Positions 44,434 to 56,863 of a DNA stretch of 64,000 nucleotides are shown in pieces. How positions within the stretch are numbered: the first letter of the stretch is position 1; every line of letters starts with the position of its first letter. Below the pieces are notes generated by a model that was given only the letters and a program-made list of their open reading frames with translations, ran no database searches and was not told the DNA's origin. Origin of the DNA: Henckelia pumila (lineage: Eukaryota; Streptophyta; Magnoliopsida; Lamiales; Gesneriaceae); assembly GCF_033568475.1 (NCBI RefSeq), contig NC_133122.1:167364130-167428129 (forward strand), in the 5' to 3' direction. A program made the position numbers and the translations under genes.

Positions 44434-44957
44434 AACACCTTAAAATTTATTTTTTCCAAAATTTTTTTTAAAAAAAAATAAAAAAATTTAAATTATGTTA
44501 CTGTTCACGTGAACAATAACACACGTTGTTACTGTTCACGTGTGAACAGTAACGCGCTGCCCGAACAGTTCTGGCAGCCCCAACGGGCAGGCTGCCCGAA
44601 TCGTTCGGGCAGCCCTTGGAGTGAGATTGGGCTGCCCAAAAAGTGTTTGGGCAGTCCCGACAAAGTACACGATGCGATTTTATAATTTTTTTTTCCAACA
44701 CCTTAAAATTTATTTTTTCCAAATTTTTTTTTAAAAAAAATAAAAAAAATTTAAATTATGTTACTGTTCACGTGAACAGTAACACTAGTTGTTACTGTTC
44801 ACGTGTGAACAGTACGGGCTGCCCGAACAGTTCGGGCCGCCCCAACGGGCAGGCTGCCCGAATCGTTCGGGCAGCCCTTGGAGTGAGATTGGGCTGCCCA
44901 AAAAGTGTTTGGGTAGTCCCGACAAAGTACACGATGCGATTTTATAATTTTTGAATT
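44434..44957 (+). repeat. Tandem 262-bp duplication of a hairpin cluster in the leader
   Basis: Two copies (44434-44695 and 44696-44957) of an AT-rich lead followed by consecutive inverted repeats. In copy 1: GTTACTGTTCAC/GTGAACAATAAC at 44497-44520; the same arms at 44528-44553; GCTGCCCGAAC against GTTCTGGCAGC at 44556-44578; GGCTGCCCGAA/TTCGGGCAGCC with loop TCG at 44590-44614; a 12-bp stem at 44629-44657. Copy 2 repeats these with a few substitutions. Confidence 0.9.
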
Positions 44958-46330
44958 AATTTGGGTTAAATTGAAATTTTATGAAAATTTGACTAATTTA
45001 TCCTTACAATTAATTTTTAGTAAAATTATAAATATTTTCTTATGAAATAAATAATTAAAATGTGGTTTTAATTTTTTATAGTAAAAGGAGTTTTACAAGA
45101 AATTAATTATTATTGAATTAATTGGAAATTAAATAAAGAAGTTTATTTAATTTATTAATTCATTTAATAATTATGACGGTTAGTAATAAAATTACAAGAT
45201 ACATGATTTGTTTGTTTTTATAATATTTGATATTATATGCATGAAGGATGATCGAGCGCCGTGACTAATATTCTAGGTGTATGTTAAGATATTTTACTGT
45301 TTTTCTCATTTTTTTTATTTTTAATAAAAGTGGGCTTGGTTTATGGCCCATTCTCACCCCATAAGATGTATCTCTTATGTGTCATGGCTATTCAAATGTA
45401 ATTATTAGAATTAGTGGGAGATCAAGATTGGAAAATGGTGGGCCCAATGAAAAAGATGAAGACATGTAAAATATTGGAAGTTTATGTAATAAGTTGCATT
45501 GCATCCCTCCATTTACCTAGGATTTGGACTTTGATCCATGTTTGGCTCGCATGGATCAAATAGTATTGGAAATCGATCATCCTTGTTTATTTAATTATCA
45601 TATTATGATATATGTGATATGTAGTAATATGCATGTATGTATATTATTAGATAATATAGTTGCATGAATCCGGCAAACATAAAAAATCATGACGCACGAT
45701 TTTTAAAATAAAATGATGAGACAATTTCAAAATTAAAATCCCTCATTTTGAATGAGATTCAAAATTTATATCAAGCCACAAAAGTAAAAATTAAAAGAGT
45801 TTAATTTATTCTTGTCTTCCATCAACGGTGGTTGCATGATGAACGCTACTCGCGGTCAGTGCCTGGCTCATATTATTGGGGAGGTTTGGACGCCGGAAAA
45901 CTGTGACTTCCACTGACATAGATGATGTGAATTGGGTGGAACTCCCATGACTTCGGCTCATATTATTGAGGGAACTCGTGACGACCGTCTACTACAATTC
46001 AATATTGATGGGTCGGCTTGACACTCGAAGATAAACGACGTCATATTATTGGGTCCTTATCAAGAGTGGGGCAAAACACGTGGAGGTTGCATGGGGATGC
46101 AATTGGACTCTAACTTTTAGAAATTATGATTTGCTGATATTATTCGGGATCATGATTGTCTAGATTGGACTCTACGTGCTCACTAAGGAAATGCGAATTC
46201 TCGTTTTTCACCAGAGGGTGATGAAAATGTAAAAATAGTGGGAGGAAAATTTATAAAATAAAAGTCCATATTTTATATCTACAAATTATTTTAAAATAAT
46301 TAGTAACTGTTATCTGTTTTTCATTTTCAG
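44958..46330 (+). other. Remaining leader of the older Copia with four repeated motifs
   Basis: Non-coding. It contains the GGCTCATATTATTGGG-type motif at 45865-45880, 45955-45970, 46039-46053 and 46132-46148. It ends in a pyrimidine-rich run and CAG (46317-46330) eleven bases before the gag ATG, resembling a 3' splice site. Confidence 0.75.
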
Positions 46331-46340
46331 TGTGCTCAAA

Positions 46341-47555
46341 ATGTCGACACGTAATCCACTTTTTATCATTCTTGATCAAAACAAGTTAACCGGACCTAAC
46401 TATAATGACTGGCTGAGGAATTTAAAGATTGTTCTAAATTCGGAGAGGATCGCGTATGTGCTTGAAAAGAAGCCCCCGAAGGAGGCAGCTGCTAACATCA
46501 GTGAGACTGAGCTAGCCAAGCTTGATAAATGGTGGGACCATGATCTTCAAGCTAAAAGCTACATCCTTACTTCTATGTCGAATGAACTGCAAAGGCGATA
46601 CGAGGATGCTGCGAATGCTGCTGACATTCACTATCATCTGAAAGAGTTGTATGGTGTACAAACTCGATCTGAGAGACATGCTACTGTTAAGGAACTCATG
46701 ATTACACGCTTGCGAGAAGGGGACTCGGTCCATGTGCATGGTGTTATGATGATTGGGCTCATTGAGAAATTGGTGGGACTCGACATGGTTATGCCTGCTG
46801 AGCTCTCGACTGACATTCTCTAGCTGTCACTCCCTTCCTCATTCGATGGATTTGTGGTAAATTTCAATATGAACAAGCTAGAAGTCACCCTTGAAGAGTT
46901 GGTAAATATGCTTACTACTTATGAAGCCACAATTAAGAAAGAAAAGCCTGTTCTGCTTGTGGGCTCATCGTTCAGGACGAAAAAGGGAGCCCAAAGCAAG
47001 GGAAAGAAGCGTTCTGCCCCGCCAAAGAAGAACAAGCCCAATAAAAAGCCATACAAGAAGCCTTCTCAAGGGCCCGCAAAGCCCGACAAGAAAGAACAAG
47101 TCTGTTTCCACTGCAACAAGCCTGGACATTGGACGCGTAACTGCACTGAATATCTAGCCCAGAAACGTTCTGGCCATGGTATGTTTTATATTGAAGTTAA
47201 TATCTCAGACAATTCTTCTTCTTGGATATTGGATACCGGATGTGGTTCTTATCTATGCAATGATTTGCAGGTAATGGCAAGAAGCAAGAGACTTAGAGAA
47301 GGAGAGACTTTTCTAAGACTTGGAAATGGAGCAAGGGTTGCTGCCAAAGCCATAGGAGATATTACTTTAATATTAGACAATGATTTTAAGTTACTTTTAA
47401 GAGACGTTTTATATGTTCCTGATTTAATTAAAAATATTATTTCTATTTCTATGCTTGATAGAGATGATTATTCTTGTATTTTTGCTAAAGGAGTTTGCAA
47501 TATTTACAAGAATGAATGCTTGATTGGAACTAGTGAATTACAAAACGATCTTTAA
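46341..47555 (+). pseudogene. Older Copia gag and protease start
   Basis: ATG at 46341 (MSTRNPLFIILDQNKLTGPN), then the Copia gag domain (NYNDWLRNLKIVL, KWWDHDLQAKSYILTSMSNE, GVQTRSERHATVKELM). A TAG at 46821-46823 replaces a glutamine codon in DILQLSLPSSFDGFVV. The frame continues unchanged to a lysine-rich linker, the zinc knuckle CFHCNKPGHWTRNC and the protease active site SWILDTGCGSYLCN with canonical DTG. A TAA at about 47553-47555 ends the frame at ELQNDL, where the related element has tyrosine. Except for the stops the coding content is complete, unlike the young Copia. Confidence 0.9.
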
Positions 47556-49250
47556 AACTTAAAATTAAAGGATATTCCATTAAACAATGTCCAAACAATG
47601 ACAACAACAAACAAAAGAAAACAAGATGGTCAAAACCCTGCACACATATGGCACGCTAGACTAGGTCATATTTCTCCAAGAAGGATGCACAAACTAGTGA
47701 GAGAGGGAATGTTTGACTTGTAAAATATAAACTCTCTACCTACGTGTGAATCCTGTCTAAAAGGAAAAATGACCAAAACTCCCTTTAAAAAGAATGTGGA
47801 ACGTGCACATGATCTTTTGGATTTGATCCACACGGATGTATGTGGCCCGCTAAGTGTTAGCACTAAATATGGGCAATCCTACTTCATTACCTTTACTGAT
47901 GACTACTCGAGGTATGGGTATGTGTATTTGATGAAAAACAAGTCTGAAGCATTTGAAAAGTTCAAAGAATTCAGATCTGAAGTAGAGAAACAATTAGGAA
48001 AAAATATTAAAACACTTCGATCTGATCGAGGTGGAGAATACTTGAGTACTGAATTTTTGGACTATCTAAATGAGAATGGGATTCTCTCACAGTGGACTTC
48101 GCCAGCAATGTCACAATTGAATGGTGTTTCTGAACGTCTCAATCGAACTTTGATGGACATGGTTCGATCAATGATGGGATTCACTGAATTACCTGCATCG
48201 TTTTGGGGATTTGCGCTTGAAACTACAGCAATGTTGTTGAATAATGTCCATACAAAAGCAGTGGATAAAACATCATATGAGATATGGATGGGAAAACCTC
48301 CCAAATATTCTTACCTAAGAATATGTGGATGTCCTGCTTACGTGAAGCAGACAGTAGGAGACAAATTGGATAGTAGATCTATTTTATGCTACTTTGTGGG
48401 ATATCCAAAGAACTCTGTTGGATATTATTTCTATCATCCCAAAGAAACAAAGGTGTTTGTTTCAAGAAATGCCACCTTCTTAGAGAAGGAGTTTCTATTA
48501 GATAGAAAGGGTGAGATGATAGAACCCGAGGAAATTCGAGACACACCCAAGACTGTAGAAGTCGAACCTAATCCCCAACAGCTAGTAGTTGAATCAAATG
48601 CACCTAGAAGGTCTGATAGAGTGATCAGACCACCTGCAAGATATATACTTCTTCATGAGCAAGGCCATGATGAGCCTAATGATGGATGTGATCCAAGAAA
48701 TTTCAAAGAAGCGATATCTGATGCTGAATCATCAAAATGGCCTGAAGCCATGCAGTCCGAGATGGACTCCATGTATTCAAACCAAGTATGGACTCTAGTA
48801 GATCCACCTGAGGGAATTGTTCCCATAGGATGCAAATGGATTTACAAGAGAAAACTTGGGGCGGATGGGAAGGTATTGACCTTCAAAGCGAGACTAGTGG
48901 CTAAAGGTTATACTCAAAGACAAGGAGTTGACTATGAGGAAATTTTTTCACCAGTTGCTATGTTCAATTCCATTAGAATTTTATTAGCCATAGCTGCATG
49001 CTATGACTATGAAATATGGCAAATGGATGTGAAAACAACATTCCTCAATGGAGACATTAAAGAGGAAATCTACATGTCTCAACCTGATGATTTCACATCA
49101 GTGGGAAGTGAGCATAAGGTATGCAAACTTCAGAGATCGATCTACGGTCTCAAGCAGGCATCTAGGAGTTGGAATCTCAGATTTGATAGCACTATCAAAG
49201 AGTTTGGTTTTGTTAAGAATCTTGAGGAACCATGTGTACAAAAAGGTTAG
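47556..49250 (+). pseudogene. Older Copia integrase and reverse transcriptase (5' part)
   Basis: Same frame as gag. HARLGHISPRRMHKLVREGMF is followed by a stop near 47720, then CESCLKGKMTKTPF. The integrase core (HTDVCGP, RSDRGGEYLS, NGVSERLNRTLMDM) and the RT part (KARLVAKGYTQRQGVDYEE, MDVKTTFLNGDIKEEIYM, SIYGLKQASRSWN) sit in an uninterrupted frame from 47769. A one-base deletion near 49235 (CVYKK becomes CVQKG) shifts the frame and ends it at 49250. Confidence 0.9.
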
Positions 49251-50238
49251 TGGGAGTGCAGTAACATTCCTAGTGCTTTATGTCGATGATATCCTCCTCA
49301 TTGGGAATGATGTAGGACTATTGCAATCGACTAAAGTATGGTTAGCAAGTAAATTCTCCATGAAGGACATGGGTGAAACATCCTATGTATTGGGAATACA
49401 AATCTATAGAGATAGATCGAAGAGGATGTTAAGGCTCACCCAATCCACCTATATTGATACCATACTAAAGAGATTCTCTATGGAAGAGTCCAAGAGAGGA
49501 TACTTACCAATGTGTCATGGTGTTACTCTATCTAAAGAAATGTGCCCCAAGACTGATGAAGAGATAGAGATGATGACACGCGTTCCCTACGCGTCAGCGA
49601 TTGGTAGTATAATGTATGGTATGATATCAACACGTCCTGATGTAGCGTATGATCTAAGTGTTGCAAGAAGATATCAGGTAAACCCTGGTCCATTGCATTG
49701 GAAAGTCGTGAAAGATATTCTTAAGTACTTGAGAAGGACTAAGAATTTGTTCATGGTTTTTGGGAGCGGAGAATTGAAATTGGAAGGCTGTACTGACTCT
49801 AGCTTCCAATGCGACGTGGATGATTCAAAATCGACTTTTGGTTTTGTATTCGTGCTTAATGATGCTGCTGTATCTTGGAAGAGTTCCAAGCAAGACACGG
49901 TTGCGGATTCCACCACTGAAGCCGAATACGTTGCAGCGTCTGCTGCAGCCAAAGAGGCAGTTTGGATGAGAAATTTTGTCCAAGAGTTGGGCGTTATTCC
50001 AAATGGAGTTGATCCAGTCCCGGTGTACTGCGACAACACTGTTGCCATTGCACAAGCAAAGGAACCAAGGTCTCATCAGCGATCCAAACACATACTGAGA
50101 AAATTCTACATCATCCGAGAGATAGTGAAAAGAGGAGACATATCAGTCGAGCGAGTCACCTCTAAAGATAACATTGCTGATCCACTTACAAAGCCCTTAC
50201 AAGGACCATTGTTCGAGAAGTATCGCGAAGCAATGTGA
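49235..50238 (+). pseudogene. Older Copia reverse transcriptase (3' part) and RNase H
   Basis: In the shifted frame: VTFLVLYVDDILLIGND (catalytic YVDD), KFSMKDMGETSYVLGIQIYR, ASAIGSIMYGMISTRPDVAY, then RNase H (DSSFQCDVDDSKS, TTEAEYVAASAAAKEAVWM, VYCDNTVAIAQAKEPRSHQR, DNIADPLTKPLQGPLF). It stops at 50236-50238. The open frame that begins upstream at 49048 is a shadow of the preceding segment. Confidence 0.9.
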
Positions 50239-50269
50239 TTAAAATTCATGAATAGTTGGATCTAGGTCA

Positions 50270-50279
50270 AGTAAGAGTT
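50270..50279 (+). promoter_or_regulatory. Decayed polypurine tract of the older Copia
   Basis: AAGTAAGAGT sits where the young Copia has AAGTGGGAGA, directly before the 3' LTR. Confidence 0.55.
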
Positions 50280-51894
50280 TGTTATAGTAGATGCCCTGCA
50301 AGCCAACTGTTGGCTAGAGATTTTATTGACTCATGTGTAATAAACAATATTTATTTTAATATAATTACTCTTTTATTCAATTTTGGCATTTACTTTATCT
50401 ACATACCCATGCAAGCTGCATAGATAAAGAACTTGAATATACTATAGTAAATAAATATGAGGTTGTACATGTGATGACAATCATGAAACACATATTTCAA
50501 TTACTGTATATTTTAAATAAAGTTCCTAGTCGATTGAGCCGTCCAAAATAAGGATAAGGATCGCTCGAGCTCGAGACTAGAATCTGTGATGATGTGTACC
50601 ACGTTTCATTGGTATGGACATAGAGATGTTCAATCATATAGATTGGTGCTCATACGATGAGTTCACTGAACTACCCTCCCTCGGATTTCCCAAGTGGTTA
50701 TTATTCATCGAGTGGATAAATCCGTGGTTATGGTTGTACACCATTAGTCCTTACGACCCGAGACAACACTGAGACTCTACATGCTAGGATTGTGCTTTGA
50801 CTCGTTTATCGACTCCAAGAGGGTCATCAGGTGGCGAGATTGGGTACAGTTACGACACATGTAAGAGCCAGTGCATTGTAGTCGGGAATTCACCGCTCAC
50901 CTACGGGTGTGGATATCCTATGTGATCTTATAAGATAGTAGTGCATGGAATCTCTGGCCAGAGTATGAAATGTACATTAGGGTAAAGTGGTTTCCTAGTT
51001 GCACATGCGATGCCACTATGTATTCTCTTAGATGTATCACATCGTTATCGAACTTCACATGCAACCCTCGATGAACTAATGGTTGCAGATTCGATCGGGA
51101 TATATGAGATGAAGGGGCCGTACTGTACGATAACCATAATCGACTGGTTCTTGCAGGCACTATTAGTGATACCTAGGGAATCATGGGGCAATGCTACTAG
51201 ACGCTCTTACCATGATTCGATGGGTCCAATCAGAAATGCATTCTTACATTCTTATGATCAAGGAGTTGATGCATAGAATGAGGCTAATAAGGGTAAGCTC
51301 GTATAAAGGACAATGTCCTGAATCACAAAGAGTTGTGGACCCACGGCTAGCTGTATCCCTGAACCATTGAGGGTCACACAAGAACTAGTTTCCCTATTCC
51401 CGTTGAGATAATAAATTCAAAGAGTTAAATTTATAATAAAAAAATTTGATTGGATCAAATGATAAGCTTATAAATGAGTTTATAATGGCTTATAGAATTT
51501 TTGAGAACACAACTGCTAAAAACAGTTAAGGGAGTGCACCTGCTTAATTTGAGTAGAAGTGTTCCAAAATTAGCAGCTGTCTTATTTATACTTTATTGGT
51601 TTCAAAAATTCAAGTGTGCATCATAATAACGATTGAGTTAAAATCGTCACATCGATGATATTGGATTATCGATCGGGATTATGATAATATTAATACAATA
51701 GATACATGATTCATGGGCTAGTAGGAGTACAAGCCCATCATGATAAATTATTAAAGTAATGGACTTTAATAAATTAATAGTATTCTAGTTGAACTATAAT
51801 AAAGCCCACTAGTTGTATTAATACATGATATTAATTTGTTTAAAGAAATAATATTGATACTATAATATATAAATTGCACACAAAGGAAACTATA

Positions 51895-51957
<63 letters not shown>

Positions 51958-52532
51958 CGAGAAGATCATCCCATGATTGGAATGATATTTTCTAAATCTT
52001 AATTATGTATATATGTAATAATTAAAGTTTTTTAATTTAATTTACATATATAATTAAGATATACATATATATATATTAATATATATTAATATGGATAGAT
52101 TTTCGAGACTCAATTCATTCTAGCAAGTAATTTTTCGAAATTTCTCTCTTCCTTGTGCTCTAAGGATTTCGGCCACCCTAATCAATAGGGATTTGAGTCG
52201 TCACTCCTTGTTCATTCAATCTGAACGCAAATTTCTTCTTTTCTCTCTAGTGCAAGTTAGAAGAGGAATAGACAAACTGGTCGTGGACTTGATTCGGTGA
52301 TTGAAGAAGGAGATACTCCAGTTGATCGTTCGTAGGGAATTACAACAAGAGCTATATCCGCTAATCCCGGAATAGTTGGTGCCAAGTGAGATATTCACTA
52401 AAGGTATAATTTCGTAAACATCCTATGAATGTCAATTAAGCCATACGAGTGTCCAAGCATGTTTTGAATGTCAAGGCAAAAAATTTTATACTTTCATTGC
52501 GTCTTGGGCACGAGAAAAACGGTACTCCAACA
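50280..52532 (+). repeat. 3' LTR of the older Copia
   Basis: 2253 bp, pairs with 42088-44337, has the TA microsatellite at about 51897-51953, and ends GGTACTCCAACA before the ATATG duplication. Confidence 0.92.
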
Positions 52533-52537
52533 ATATG

Positions 52538-54090
52538 TCGGAGGTATAGTAAACTAAATCTCAAGATATTTACAATCTTAGTCCAGATAATATTATTAAT
52601 TTATTTTCACATAAATATAAGACGTCTTCTATATTAAATTTGACAAAATATGTTGACCAGAAATAAATTATTTCGTGTACTTAATAAAATAATCTACCAC
52701 AATTTATTTCTTTTTCGTCAGCTACAAAATTGTGATAGGATGAATTATGATTATTTTGAAACCTTTTGAGATATTCTGGTGCAACTATTTTGATTATATA
52801 TATGTGTGCATATATATATATATGTATATATATATGTATATAGATCGATTTATATTATGTGAATGTTTTTTCTTCAGCTTTTCAACGAACATTTTTTTTC
52901 TAAATTTCACGAGAATAATTGATGAATATTTTTATATAAATTTTTAATGTGGTGAGAAGTTGGAAAATGGTTTTTAAAAATGATGTAAACTCATTATTGT
53001 GAAATGTGTAAAATATAAATAGATGGAGGGCTGTTATTATAATTGCATAGAAGGAAAGCGATCTAGTTACTTTTAAGTCTTTTTTTCTCAATAAATGACA
53101 TTTAGGATAGATAGATGCAAATAGGTAGATAGGCACGTTATTTTTTAAATTTCAATTTCAATTTATTGCAAACCAAAAAAATTAAAGACATTGGTCACAT
53201 AAATATTAATGATAAATAAAATATTTATACACATGATACACAGATAGATATATAGTTGAGAGCTTATTACCGCTTTAAGGTTAGGGATTAGGCGATATGG
53301 TCCCTAGCTAGTCAAATGAAGCAACCTAGAAATTTAGGATGTGGTATATAATAATCAGGAGCTATGTATCAATATATTTTCTAAGATTAGCTATTATAAT
53401 ATTATATTGAGAGAGATACGTTGGTATCTCTTCCCATGTGCTTGTATAATTGATTTTTTTCTTCAAGTATTTTCGTTAAAAAAAGTTTGAAATTAAATTA
53501 TTTGTTTTTATGAAATTTCAAATAAAAAAGTTTCTTTTTTTATATATATTTTTTAGAAAACAAAGTGAATATGTCATGCCAAAAAAAGAGATATTTTGAG
53601 ATTGAAATATTAACCCTGATATTATAATTAATTTGTCTCTATTAGGCTCAATCTTAATGCATATTTAAGATATAATTTAAATTGCATCTATAATATTTTG
53701 GTGGTAGAGTTGATATATATACAAATACGTACATATATATCTCAAAGTTTGAATTTCTTATGCTCCGCAGTGCTACTACTTGGTCTCCTACTTCAGCTTC
53801 TACAATTACAGTGGCCAAATTAAATTATAGGAGAAAGAGCGTAACTCGTGAAGCAGGTTGATCGAGATTAATTTATTCCATTTATTTTTTAATTTTTTTG
53901 GTATTTAATAAGTAGTTGAATACATACGTAGACAGGCCTCGTAATTAATTTGAAAACGAAGAGTAGATCGAGATTGTACAAGATAGACTATGTCTACCAC
54001 ATACTAACATAATTAATTTTTCCAACTTCCCCCACCCAACTCCCCCTATTATTTTGCAATAATTTTTAATGAACAAAAGCATATAAGGCA
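52538..54090. other. AT-rich intergenic DNA upstream of the lipid-transfer gene
   Basis: No gene recognised. A TATG/TATA-rich microsatellite lies at about 52796-52845. The last few hundred bases are the presumed promoter of the gene at 54180. Confidence 0.6.
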
Positions 54091-54096
54091 TGAATC

Positions 54097-54113
54097 TATA
54101 TATATATATATAT
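54097..54113 (+). promoter_or_regulatory. TATA region of the lipid-transfer gene
   Basis: CTATATATATATATATA lies about 70-85 bases upstream of the ATG, the only TATA-like element near a plausible start of transcription. Confidence 0.5.
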
Positions 54114-54179
54114 CCTCGCTAGCCTCCATCTCTCGATCTCCATCATTGTTTTTGTTTTGTTTTGTTTTTTTCTCAGGAA

Positions 54180-56803
54180 ATGGAGTCTAAAACCATGATC
54201 CTAAAAATTGGATGCATTTTGGTATTCCTTGCTAGTTTTGCGACAAGTGATGTGGACAAAGATAAGGAGAAATGCGCGAACCAAGTTGCGGGGCTTGTGA
54301 CATGTCTACCATATGTTAGTGGGCAAGCAAAAGCTCCTCCAAAGGATTGCTGCACAGGTCTCAGACAAGTGATTCAGAGCAGCCCCGAGTGCATCTGTTT
54401 ACTGGTTAAGGATAGGGATGATCCGAGTCTTGGCCTCAAGATCAATGCCACACTCGCACTCAGTTTACCCTCTCAATGCCAAGCACCCGCTAACGTCTCC
54501 GACTGCCCTCGTCAGTTCCTTAATTGGATTCTTTCATGAATAATCAATTAATAATAGCTATAGATCAGTAACTTTCATTTCACGAGTTTTTGTTTTGTAC
54601 AGGTCTGCTCCATTTGTCGCCAAACTCTCCCGATGCTAAGGTGTTCTATGATTTCGCAAACTCTGGCAATAAAACTAATACTGCTCCTGCACCTGGTGAG
54701 AATTATTCATTCGCGGCCTCATCACTAACCATTAGCTAAACTTATTTAGTTAGTGTTTGAGATAACTTTTAGAAAACACTTTTTCGTTTTTCTTTAACAA
54801 ATTTTTTAAATTTTGTTAAATTTTTTTAAAGAAAAACTGAAAAGTATTTCGTTAAAACTCTCACAAACACTACCTTAGTTTTGTTTCTTAGGCCCATGGA
54901 TTTTGTTTGACCATGAACTTCGGGCATTTCATAGTATCACAAATTATATATGTTAGATCTTGTGAAATATACATTAAATTATTTCAAAATATTCACGTGA
55001 ACATCGATCTGGTGTCATAACAATTACACGTGCCCACAATGGATTAGAATTTTTTCCACAATATAATATAATTTAATGAACGACATCTCATCTTGACAAA
55101 ATATTTTATCCATTATTACTACGTGTGCACATGTTATATTGCTTAAAGTGGTTAAAGATAACTACTTTTAAAACCATATATTTGATGAGACAATCAAGCT
55201 AGAAACTATCTATTTATTATGATATATACTATGATTAATGCTCTAAATAAGATAGCCGTAATATTAATTAAGAATTAAAATTTGATTTGATATTAGTAAA
55301 TTAATTAATTTTTCAACGAAGTAATAAATACTTGATAATAGATTTTTTTTTTTTTATAAAAAAAAAGAAATTTGAAGCTACTTATTGTATACGATCGAGA
55401 TTAGTACTCCATAGTGTTGTTATAAGGAAAAAAATATTATGGAACTACGTTCGTCGAAAATATATAGGCTTTTAGTTTTTCAAATAAATTAAGAAAAAAA
55501 TTTCATACTTTACTCGTATTTAATTTATTCATAAAATTGGACAATAGTATATAGATGGAAAAATAGTTTTTTTGGTCCATCAACTTGTTGATTTTTTTAT
55601 TTTGATCTATTAATTTTTTGAAGTTTGATTTTGGTACACTAAATTTTAGTTTTGGCTATTTTGGTCCAACTGTTAAAATAACATCGAAAAATACTGACGT
55701 GACATCGGAAAAATGATGTTGTGGTACCGAAAAATGCTGATATTTCAAGTTGTCGTATTGGCATTTGGACAAAAGTAACTGAAAATTAAAAGTTAGTTTA
55801 CCAAACCAAACATTGAAAAGTTAATGGATTAAACCAAAAAATTGGCAAGTTAATGGAAAAAAAAATATCATATTAGGTTTGTCCATTTTTGAATGAATTG
55901 AATAGAAGTGTACGTATTAGGTTTTCCTTGTCTCGTCTGTTTACCAACTAACAGATTTACAAAAATTGGCCGAGTTTTCTTTAATGATCCCAATGGTATC
56001 AGAATTTAGATTTTATTTTTACACACTACTGCTCGAATTCCCACCGAACATAATTTGATATTTTTATTAAAAAAATATCCCTCTGGTCTAATGACTGTAA
56101 CTCTAAGTAAGGGAGATTTCTCCAGCAGGTTAACTATTACTATAATGAGCACTGTTCCATTTTCTCTCTCATTTTCTTAACTTATTTTTACATTAATATA
56201 TTATATATCTATTTAAGGCTAACTGTATGTTATTCCAGGAGCTTTACATCCCATATATTCGAACATCTTTGGAATACATAGTGCGGATGCCCACCTTCTG
56301 CTCTCGAAATTGATACATACAAACCTGAGAAAATAGGATTTTTTGTTCACTAACTAGTCTCGTTTTGGATTTGAGTTCATTTCAAAGTCTGATTTCGTTA
56401 GGTGATATTTTTTTTAAGTCTTTATCTCATAAAGTGTTAATCATATAAGGTCGAAAGATGCTAGCCTGCCGGTGTCATGTAAGTGATTTGACCGAAGTAG
56501 GCAGAAATAAAAAGCTATCAAAATCATAGACAAATTCAAAACATGATTAGTTAGTAAACCAACAATATTATTTCTAATAAAAAATTTTTTGCTCATATTC
56601 AGAGCATAAAAAGGTGACGAAAATTACCTGCAATTAATTATTTCGTTCCTGAATTGATTATAGGTACGAGCACTAGTTCAAGTGCAACAGGAACAACTTC
56701 TGATCAGAAGAGTGACGGTGGAAGAAGAAAGAGATTTTTAGGGATTGAAATGGTTTTTGGGCTGTTGCTTACGGTGGTTGTCTCTATTTCATATATTGCC
56801 TGA
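54180..56803 (+). CDS. GPI-anchored lipid-transfer-like protein (LTPG/YLS3 type), three exons
   Basis: Exons 54180-54510, 54603-54695 and 56664-56803 (introns 92 and 1968 bp, all GT...AG) give 564 nt, 187 residues plus stop. Both introns interrupt codons after the first base and keep frame. The ATG at 54180 starts [20 protein letters not shown], a signal peptide. The eight-cysteine lipid-transfer pattern is complete: KC, TC, DCC, ECIC, QC and DCP within exon 1. Exon 2 gives [18 protein letters not shown]. Exon 3 gives a Ser/Thr-rich linker, then a hydrophobic tail ([17 protein letters not shown]) typical of a GPI-anchor signal. This class sits on the outer plasma membrane and is implicated in lipid or cuticle-related transport; the precise cargo is unknown. 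Without splicing, exon 1 runs to a stop at 54537. A MITE sits in intron 2. Poly(A) signal AATAAA at 56858. Confidence 0.88.
55562..55871. mobile_element. MITE in the second intron of the lipid-transfer gene
   Basis: About 310 bp with inverted arms of roughly 110 bp. The left arm reads TTTTTTTGGTCCATCAACTT, then TTTGATTTTGGTACACTAA and TTTTGGTCCA. The complement of the right arm reads TTTTTTTTCCATTAACTTGC, then GTTTGGTTTGGTAAACTAA and TTTTGTCCA. The loop holds repeated CGAAAAATRCTGA strings. No target duplication could be fixed because the ends are A/T runs. Confidence 0.7.
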
Positions 56804-56857
56804 TTATCTTTGGATTTATATTGTTTATTTGTTATCTGCTTTTGATTTTTTTAGGTG

Positions 56858-56863
56858 AATAAA
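56858..56863 (+). terminator. Polyadenylation signal of the lipid-transfer gene
   Basis: AATAAA 55 nt after the stop codon. Confidence 0.5.

Larger units (their letters stand above)
42088..52532 (+). mobile_element. Older full-length Ty1/copia element
   Basis: LTRs at 42088-44337 (2250 bp) and 50280-52532 (2253 bp), TG...CA ends, flanked by a perfect target duplication ATATG (42083-42087 and 52533-52537). PBS TGGTATCAGAGTC (44339-44351). The LTRs differ by a few percent. Gag-pol is complete in domain content but carries premature stops at 46821, about 47552 and about 47720 and a one-base deletion near 49235. Its proteins and leader are clearly related to the young Copia at 20403-29482, though the LTRs are longer and diverged. 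Confidence 0.93.

Noticed and set aside
54162-54179. Earlier start (TTG) for the lipid-transfer gene
   Set aside because: No ATG lies here; the ATG at 54180 directly precedes the signal peptide.
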